NCBI RefSeq assembly: GCF_003945595.2
Contig: NW_024104671.1
Location: 124,001-188,000 of the forward strand
Direction of reading: 5' to 3'
DNA length: 64,000 nucleotides
DNA from: Pipra filicauda
Taxonomy: Eukaryota > Chordata > Aves > Passeriformes > Pipridae
In this document: in pieces, positions 57,121-64,000 of the stretch
How the letters are laid out: every line of letters begins with the position of its first letter
Position numbering within the stretch: the stretch's first letter is position 1
The notes under the pieces: model-generated
What the model saw: the letters and a program-made list of their open reading frames with translations, nothing else
Told to the model about the DNA's origin: nothing
The model's database searches: none
Position numbers and translations under genes: made by a program

Positions 57121-57948
57121 ATCATAGAATCATAGAATCATAGAATCGATTGGGTTGGAAAAGACCTCCGAGATCATCGAGTCCAACCCTTGGTCCAAAT
57201 CCAGTCCATTTACTAGATCATGGCACTCAGTGCCACGTCCAATCTGCGTTTAAAAATCTCCAGGGATGGTGAATCCACCACCTCTCTGGGCAGCCCATTC
57301 CAATGCCTGATTACTCTCTCTGTAAAGAATTTTCTCCTGATATCCAACTTAATTTTCCCCTGGCGGAGCTTAAGCCCGTGCCCCCTTGTCCTATTGCTGA
57401 GTGCCTGAGAGAAGAGACCAACCCCCACCTGGCTAGAACTTCCCTTCAGGTAGTTATAGACGGTGATGAGGTCACCTCTGAGCCTCCTCTTCTCCAGGCT
57501 AAACAACCCCAGCTCCATCAGCCTCTCCTCGTAGGACTTATGCTCCAGTCCCTTCACCAGCCTTGTTGCTCTTCTCTGGACCCGCTCCAGCACCTCAATA
57601 TCCTTTCTGAACTGAGGGGCCCAGAACTGAACACAATACTCAAGGTGTGGCCTCACCAACGCAGAGTACAGGGGAAGGATCACTTCCCTGCTCCTGCTGG
57701 CCACACTATTTTTGATACAGGACAAGATCCCATTGGCCTTCTTGGCCACCTGGGCACACTGTTGGCTCATGTTGAGCTTCCTGTCAATTATTACCCCCAG
57801 GTCCCTTTCTGCCTGGCTGCTTTCCAGCCACTCTGTGCCCAGCCTGTAGCGCTGCAGGGGGTTGTTGTGGCCAAAGTGCAGGACCCGGCACTTGGCTTTA
57901 CTGAACTTCATCCCATTGGAATCAGCCCATCTCTCAAGTCTATCCAGA
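57121..57948 (-). mobile_element. CR1: Young CR1 LINE, 5'-truncated
   Basis: Three tandem 8-base tail units (atcatagaatcatagaatca pattern) at 57121-57147 mark the 3' end on the minus strand. The element extends to about 57948, where it stops within ORF2 just upstream of '[17 protein letters not shown]'. The C-terminal frame is fully open, so this is the best preserved CR1 in the window. It is of the same subfamily as the copy at 13.46-15.75 kb. It abuts a much more decayed CR1 fragment in the opposite orientation. Confidence 0.93.
57213..57911 (-). pseudogene. CR1 ORF2 C-terminal fragment, uninterrupted
   Basis: A 232-residue open frame covering the conserved region after the [27 protein letters not shown] in part, [78 protein letters not shown] and the C-terminus [11 protein letters not shown]. 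There is no endonuclease or RT palm, so there is no activity. The absence of any stop or frameshift over 700 bases points to recent insertion. It ends at the natural ORF2 stop. Confidence 0.9.
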
Positions 57949-57959
57949 TGTATCAGTGA

Positions 57960-58862
57960 GATGCTCTTCTCAGCTCTTAGCTAGCAGTGGGGAAGAAGAC
58001 TGGCCAGGCTGAACAGAGAGCTTTAACTAGGACTCAGGGGAAAAAAATAAAAGAGGATTTATGACTCTTGGAAGAAGGGGCAGGAAACTCAGGAAGAGTA
58101 CAAGGATGTTGTTAGGGCATGCAGAGAGAAAACTAGAAAGGTGAAAGCCCAGCTAGAAGTCCATCTCACCACCATGGTAAAAGATAACAAAAAAATGTTT
58201 TTACAAATAAATTAATAAGAAAAAGAGGATCAAGGAGAATCTCCAACCTTTATTGGATGCAGAGGGAAACACTGTCATGAAGGATGAGGAAAAGGTCGAG
58301 GTACTTAATGTCTTTTTTTGCTACAATCTTTAACAAAAAGGACCAGTTATCCTCAGGGTACTCAGACCCCTAAACTGGTAGACAGGAACGGCGTGCAGAA
58401 TAAATCTCTCATAATCCAGAAGGAAGTAGTTAGTGACCTGCTGAGCCACCTAGACACTCACAAGTCTATGGTGTTGGATGGGATCCACCTGAGGCTACTG
58501 ACAGAGCTAGCAGAAGAGCTCACCAAGCCACTCTTCATGATTTACCAGCAGCCCTGATTAATCAGGGAGGTCCCAGATGAGTGAGGGTTGGCCAATGTGA
58601 TGCCCATCCACAAGAAGGACTGGAAGGAGGATCCAGTGAAAAACAGGCCTGTTAGTCTGATCTGAGAGCCAGGCAAGGTTATGGAACAGACCATCTTGTG
58701 TGCAATTACACAGTGCGTGAAGTACTGAAGGGGATCAGGCCCTGCCAGATGGGTTTAGGAAAGGCAGGTCCTGCTTTACCAACGTGATCTCCTCTATGAC
58801 AGGGTGACCCACTTAGTGGATGTTGTCCACCTGGACTTCAGTAAAGCTTTTCCCACAGTTCT
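57960..58862 (+). mobile_element. CR1: Decayed CR1 ORF2 fragment, linker to RT motif A
   Basis: The plus strand shows the ORF2 linker (EEYKDVVRACREKTRKVKAQLEV with stops), then 58318-58557 (SLIIQKEVVSDLLSHLDTHKS, DGIHLRLLTELAEELTKPLF), then blocks reading KKDWKEDPVKNRPVSL, PGKVMEQTI and finally motif A as VVHLDFSKAF, where CR1 similarity ends at about 58862. Several stops and indels are present and neither end of the element is included. It is clearly older than the minus-strand CR1 it touches. Confidence 0.85.
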
Positions 58863-61284
58863 TCAAATTCCACCTTCATAACACCTTTCAAGAACAAACG
58901 CACACTTGCCACCTCAGTATTACCATACTATAATAATATTTACATACATAAATACAGCTTTATTCTGTAACACTCATGGTCTACGCCCAGTCCTTCGTTA
59001 TCATACTGAACCAAATCTACTCATCAGTCTTCTCTTTGCATGATCTTTTGAACCCTATAGCTGGCTCCACAAGTTTTATCATAAAAGCACATATCTTCCA
59101 CCAGCTGAATATTGTAACTGTGCAAATGACAAACCCTCTTACTGCAAATGTTGCATTATCACTTAGCTATCACATCAGCATTCAAGTAGCTCAACCCACC
59201 TTTCAAAATTACAGTATATTATTTCCTCCTGTCAAGTAATTTGTTTCTTTCAGAAATTCCTTCTTATTAATTTCACAATAAAGATTTTTTGTTTAGCACT
59301 AAGTTATCTCGAAGAGTAGGGGTTGAAATTAGATGGATTTTATGCACATACAAAACAGGCCTTGGGAAAACTGTATGCAATAGCCTGAAACAGTCCATAT
59401 GGGATGCCCACTACTTAGATGTTCCCCAAAATGCACAGGGAATATGTGAGATATTCTTTTGTAATTGCTACAATAGCACTGAAATACTATATAAAACTGA
59501 CTAAGAAGTCTAGTTTTCCCAAAGGATTTCTACTGTTGTTTTTTTTTTAGCTAATGGGCTTGATGCCCAGTGAAACTAAGCTTTGAAGCATGTCTTCAAG
59601 ATAAGCTTTTATCTATATGGCCTTATGAAGTCAGAGTGGTCTTAAATATCACCATTCTCAACTGCCCTTCTGTAATGGTATGTAGAGCCACAGAGGGCAG
59701 AAAGTGCCTGTGCACCTTTTGAATTCCCAGTTGGAAGTCTCCTTGCCTTGAGACAAGGAGCTTTCATTAAATTCATCTGGACTCTTAAGTCTCACATAAG
59801 AACTAGAAAGTGGTCCAACTTTGAAGTTAATTCTTTTAACTTGTTTTCCTAATTAAAACAAAGCTTTAGTTAGAAACACAGCCCCCTCCCCCAGCCCTGT
59901 CATTTCCACAGTCCTGTAACAAACGTGCTTTGATTTTGCTTTAAATGGGAAATGGGGAGTGGTGGTGTGTGTGGTAAGATCTTTGATCCAAAGAAGAACA
60001 TCAGGCCATTTTAGCCCAAAAGGAATTTGTTTGAGAAACTACATGAAAATAGCAGTTGAAACATAATGCAAACTTAATTCTAACTGATGCTGTTTTGAAT
60101 GCTATGCAGTTCTAGTAGTACTTTAATTTTGAAGGTTACATAATGGCATACTTCAGTCTGTCAAATAATGCATTTTATATTCCTATAAAATATTTGAAAA
60201 TTGTATAAGAAAGACGTCTTTATCCACAGATTTCACTTAGTAAAGACAATAATGGCTTTTCCCTATGGCATGTATCTATGCTACAAGCTGCATTACGTTA
60301 TCATCCGGTAGCTGTTGTTGTAGCATATAATATCTTTTAAAATAAGCCAAAGATATAAGTTGTAAAATAATGAACATCTTCTCAGATTGTTAAGATTGTG
60401 CCTGTTGCAGTATGTGGAGTTTTACATAGAGCATGCAGTCCCACTGATGTTACCTAAGCTGGAATATTCAGTATCATATTTTCTCTGAAAAATAATGAAC
60501 TTTTAAAATGTCTTCTAAAGAAAGCTGGTGAAAAGATCTCCTGGAGAGATCTATTCTTTTCAGTTTTGAAATATGCTGTACATTTTTGGTTAGTCTATTA
60601 ACTTTGGCAACAAAAAGATGTGTTCCCCACTAGTCAAACCTTTAGGCTTGAGAGGGTGAAGCAGAGACCCCACAGAAGTTATTTTGTGGACCTAGCCCTG
60701 AGTCACAAACAAAATAAATGGCTAGGCAGAGAATTTAACCTTAACTGGTTAAACCTGGAGATATTCCTGGTTTTTCGACATCTGATTCTCCTCCAAGATG
60801 AGCACCAAAAAGTAAGGATATGCCTTGTCCAACACCTGTCCTCAGATTGAGAGACATACTGGCTAACTAAGCTGCAGAACTTCTAAAATAAAACTCAGTT
60901 GGTAGAAAGATATGTGTCTGCCTGGTACCGTTAAAGAGTACAAGACACTCAGCAAGTACTTCTAAGAGCTTCAGAGTGCCAGTCCTGTCTACAACTTAAC
61001 TGACAGTATCGGATGAAGAATCACTTTATTTATTATACAGGTGTAGGATGCAATGTTTAGTACAGTGAAGGTTCACTCTTCCTCCAAGGTCTTGACATAC
61101 TATTACAAGAGGAACACCTGGTATTGATTAGTAACCTTGTTTATCACAGGTTAGAGTCAAGAGACTCTTTTGACTATGAACTTTCCTGCACTGACTTCTA
61201 ACATGTTTTTTGGCTTACCTTCAGACTAACTTTCTAAGAGAACTAGAGCAGGACATCATCAATCCTCAGCATGTCCTCAGATGT
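58863..61284. other. AT-rich DNA, no gene seen
   Basis: No exon, RNA gene or transposon recognised. Confidence 0.5.
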
Positions 61285-61340
61285 GCTGAGGGTCTGTCAT
61301 CTCAGAGGTCCTTTTCAACCTGGCTGATTCTATGATTCTA
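61285..61340 (+). mobile_element. CR1: Short CR1 3'-tail remnant
   Basis: Only about 55 bases are recognisable: 'ctcagaggtccttttcaacc' followed by 'tggctgattctatgattcta'. This is the extreme 3' end of a CR1, an extremely truncated copy. Confidence 0.75.
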
Positions 61341-62794
61341 GGATCACTGCTTTAGAATAAAACTACAGTATCTTTTGTTACTCAGTCTACAAGAAAATTC
61401 ATGTCTAGCCTGCGGCTACCTTCTGAAGCTTCCTAATTTGAAGAGCTTCAGTCTCACTGTTAACTTCTTTCCCTACCTTCTAAAATAAGATGTAGGCCTC
61501 TGAGAAGGTGCATGGTACCAGCACCATAGCACAGGTATGGAACAAATGGCTTAGCAGGTGGAAGGACTGAACCTTTTCTCAGTGGTTGCAGATCTGGCAA
61601 TGACTCCCATGGGACACAGAGCAACCCCACCACGGCCAAGTAAAGCAGACTCAGACCTTACATCTCCTGCTAGGTCTTGGATAAGATACACCTCTATTAT
61701 GCGATCCCTGTGATCCATTTGGATTGTACCTGCACTTCTGGTGAAGATTACTGCAGAAGTATGTGCACTTAAGCAGCTTCTGCACTTGCATACAGGAGAT
61801 ACCAAGCTTGCCCAGTAATTAACGTCTATGAAATCTCATCTCTAAATGAGTACATTGAGTGTACTCTGTCTCATTTCTAAGTTTTAGAAAAAGAATATGT
61901 ATATCATCACTTCCTACAGAGTAGATTCAAGAAGGTGAACTGCACTAGTTTCTGAACTACTTTTGGGCTTCAAACTGATGACCTTCACGTTGGAACTGAG
62001 ATACAGGGCTTTTTGCTAGTTTCAATTTTAGAGATGTAAGGCTATGACATCTGCCTTAGCATCTGTACTGAACAATTTAGGCAGGATAAGCTTTCTAATC
62101 CAGGTTCTCTTTAAGTGTTCATTTAACCATCACAAAGACGCTCTGGGTTTGTAGGTTTAGGATAATTTGGATACTGTACGTTAAGTCAGTAGAGAAGGAC
62201 AATAGGTCCTTTCTTAATTGTCAGTTTGCTTTTTTGAACCAAGTGACCTATGGCTCCATAACATACTTTAATCAAAAGCTTATGACAGAGCTGGCAGCAA
62301 AGCACCCCAGTACCTTTACCCAGGCTGTCTATTGGGACATTTTATCCAAGCCCTTGCAGCTCCTACCTCAGGATGAATGATACTACAAGGTACACCAAGC
62401 AAATAGAATTAAACTGTGATCAGAAGATCAGTAAATCAGAGATTCTAAGTGTAGGTTAAAGCATAGCACTGGTTCCTGACATCTCTTACCTAATGTTATA
62501 GTTGGTATCAGCCCTTGAACAAAGTAGAGAAAATGAAAATGGTCTTTTAAACATTCACTTACTTGGTCAGTTATATTCAGTTTTTGTATTGAACTTCTTG
62601 AAGGTTTAAAATATCCCATACGAAAGTTGCTCACAGTATCGTATCGCAGCAAGGCAGGTAATTCTGATTTGACAACATGATGAGAAAGGTTTTTAGCGGT
62701 GGCAAAATGTTAGTAATCCTGGTGTAGGTAACACAGACCCTTGTAGGAATTAACGGGTACTGTATGGTCACATATCCCTGAGAGAACTGCAAAA
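61341..62794. other. AT-rich DNA, no gene seen
   Basis: Nothing coding or repetitive recognised. Confidence 0.5.
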
Positions 62795-63030
62795 CTGGAG
62801 GGAATGAAAGAAAGGGCTGTTAAGATGATCAGGGTAATGGAGATCTGCCTGTGTGAGAAGAGCCTCCATCAGTGAGGACCGAGAGGTGATATGATTGGTC
62901 TCCATCAATATTTTAAAAGGCCAACATCAAAGAGAACAAAAAGCTAATTAAACTAAAGGACAATGTTGGCACAATGACAAGTGGGTATAAATTGGCCATG
63001 AATACACTTAAGTATGAAATGAGAAGAATA
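62795..63030 (+). mobile_element. Ancient CR1/LINE3-like 3' relic
   Basis: The text 'gaccgagaggtgatatgatt', 'ggacaatgttggcacaatga' and 'ataaattggccatgaataca' resembles the C-terminal ORF2 region of old amniote CR1-group elements (the 'RGDMI..HQYFK' and 'LRDNVG' type motifs). It is much more diverged than the avian CR1 copies in this window, has indels and has no visible tail. Confidence 0.6.
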
Positions 63031-64000
63031 TTTATAATTAGCAAAAGAGACAAATTTTGAAAGAGGAGGTGCAAAGTGCCCAAGAACAGTACATGGTGAT
63101 TTTCCTTAACAGCTTCTGTAAGTTTGACATGGCTGGCCGCGATAACAAGGGAAGAGATTCAGTATCTTCTCCTTTGCCACATCTGGTCAGTGTCCTCTAT
63201 CAATCAAGAGAAAAACAGGCACATGCATATGCACTTGGAGACTGCAGTATGTGGAATTAAGAAAAGGAGGGTGGTTGCTTCCTAAATGGTCAATCATCTG
63301 ATCTAAGGCCTTTTCCCTTTACCTATCTAAAGAGAGGGTAAAGAGTAAAGAGAGGATAAAGAGTAAAGAGAGGCTAGTTTCAAATTTAAAACATCAAAAT
63401 TTTAAATACTCGATACTTAACTGAGTTGCAATTTAACATTTAAATCTGTCTTTTATAACACACTTTGTAAATCTTAAGCTAAAGGACAGCTTTTCTTTAG
63501 CTATGCATTAACAATACTTTAATTTCTATTTTTCTTCCTCTTAAAGAAGATGATGGTTTTATATTCTATATTCTTTGAAAATGTCAATCCAAACTCTGTG
63601 TTTACTTCTTCATCATGTATTCCAAAATTTCCTCCAAATTCCAAAAATTCCACCACTGATCAGCAACTCAGCAGAAAGCTAAAATGAAGTTAAGGAAAGA
63701 AGGCAGACTATCTGGGATGCATGTAATGTAACTCCTGTCCCAATTCCACTCATAATTTCCACTCCTAATCATGTTTCATGGAAATACAGGAAAAAAACCT
63801 AACCAGTCTCCCAAGAATACTGCAAATCATCAAGTTAAAAAAAAAAAAAATAAGTTTTAAGAATAAATAGTGAAATTCATCTGTCCACTAAAGAGAAATA
63901 TTTAGCTATTGAAGTGTCTCAAAGACGAACATGCAGTTACTGTGGCACTCCTGCAGTATCAGTGCCAATTCTAGTTTATTTCGTTTCACAAACAAAGGTT
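63031..64000. other. AT-rich DNA with a small tandem repeat
   Basis: No gene seen. Apart from the 18-bp duplication at 63339-63374 and an A-tract at about 63837-63850 nothing stands out. The 67-codon frame at 63057-63260 has no recognisable domain. Confidence 0.5.
63339..63374. repeat. 18-bp tandem duplication
   Basis: taaagagtaaagagagga at 63339-63356 is followed at once by the same unit at 63357-63374 with only the last base changed (A to C). The purine-rich unit itself contains a shorter taaagag repeat. Confidence 0.9.

Noticed and set aside
57303..57959. Open frame of 218 codons on the plus strand
   Set aside because: Antisense shadow of the well-preserved CR1 frame on the minus strand. 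CR1 antisense is often open because of its codon composition.
59687..59700. Third CTCF-like site (ccacagagggcag)
   Set aside because: Only the right half matches the consensus; the CCA half is out of register.
1..64000. CRISPR arrays, operons, toxin-antitoxin or phage-type systems
   Set aside because: No regularly spaced repeats, no dense gene packing and no ribosome-binding sites. The LINE content shows a vertebrate nuclear genome.
1..64000. Endogenous retrovirus or LTR pairs
   Set aside because: I looked for paired long terminal repeats, gag-pol-env type frames and primer-binding sites and saw none. All RT sequences here are of the LINE type.

Overview
The window looks like a gene-poor stretch of a bird nuclear genome (intergenic or deep intronic). 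It is AT-rich by eye, with no operons and no protein-coding exon or RNA gene that I can support. Every convincing protein-coding signal is decayed retrotransposon. The bird assignment rests on many CR1 LINE copies whose 3' ends carry the ATTCTATG-type repeat typical of avian CR1. These lie beside a second LINE lineage of the RTE type, which is patchily distributed in birds (AviRTE is the described avian example). I infer Aves, probably Neoaves, and cannot name the species.

Layout. Positions 1-1540 hold a GC-rich unassigned segment and a CR1 3' remnant. About 1.5-7.7 kb is unique-looking AT-rich DNA with a double hairpin (2633-2687) and a 30-bp tandem duplication (4711-4770). 7.7-10.3 kb is a long plus-strand CR1. 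13.46-15.75 kb is a minus-strand CR1 that keeps both ends but has two internal deletions, fusing ORF1 to ORF2. 18.33-20.48 kb is RTE copy 1 (plus, 5'-truncated, 17-bp target-site duplication). 20.5-30.6 kb is featureless apart from a 26-bp tandem duplication. 30.65-31.54 kb is a minus-strand CR1 of the same subfamily as the 7.7-10.3 kb copy. 32.53-36.93 kb is RTE copy 2 (minus, apparently near full length with a GC-rich leader, bounded by an 8-bp repeat). 37.6-38.7 kb is an unidentified repeat joined to a CR1 endonuclease/RT fragment. 38.7-47.2 kb is AT-rich, with a perfect inverted repeat plus (TA)n and a G-rich repeat. 47.19-47.92 kb is RTE copy 3, whose 5' part is inverted relative to its 3' part within an 11-bp duplication, the structure expected of twin priming. 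It lies beside a very old CR1-like relic. 51.8-52.2 kb, 57.1-58.9 kb, 61.3 kb and 62.8-63.0 kb hold further CR1 pieces of different ages.

No genes act together here. The coherent story is the insertion history of two LINE lineages: CR1 with several age layers, and an RTE family represented by three copies in about 30 kb that show three insertion outcomes (5' truncation, near full length, 5' inversion). The RTE protein is reconstructable in order as AP endonuclease, reverse transcriptase, a conserved C-terminal region and a terminal CCHC/C2H2-like zinc finger, but no copy is intact. The most interesting leads are the RTE family (possible horizontal transfer; the twin-primed copy), the ORF1-ORF2-fused CR1 and two CTCF-like motifs. 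Coordinates of element ends are by-eye estimates unless a duplication is stated.
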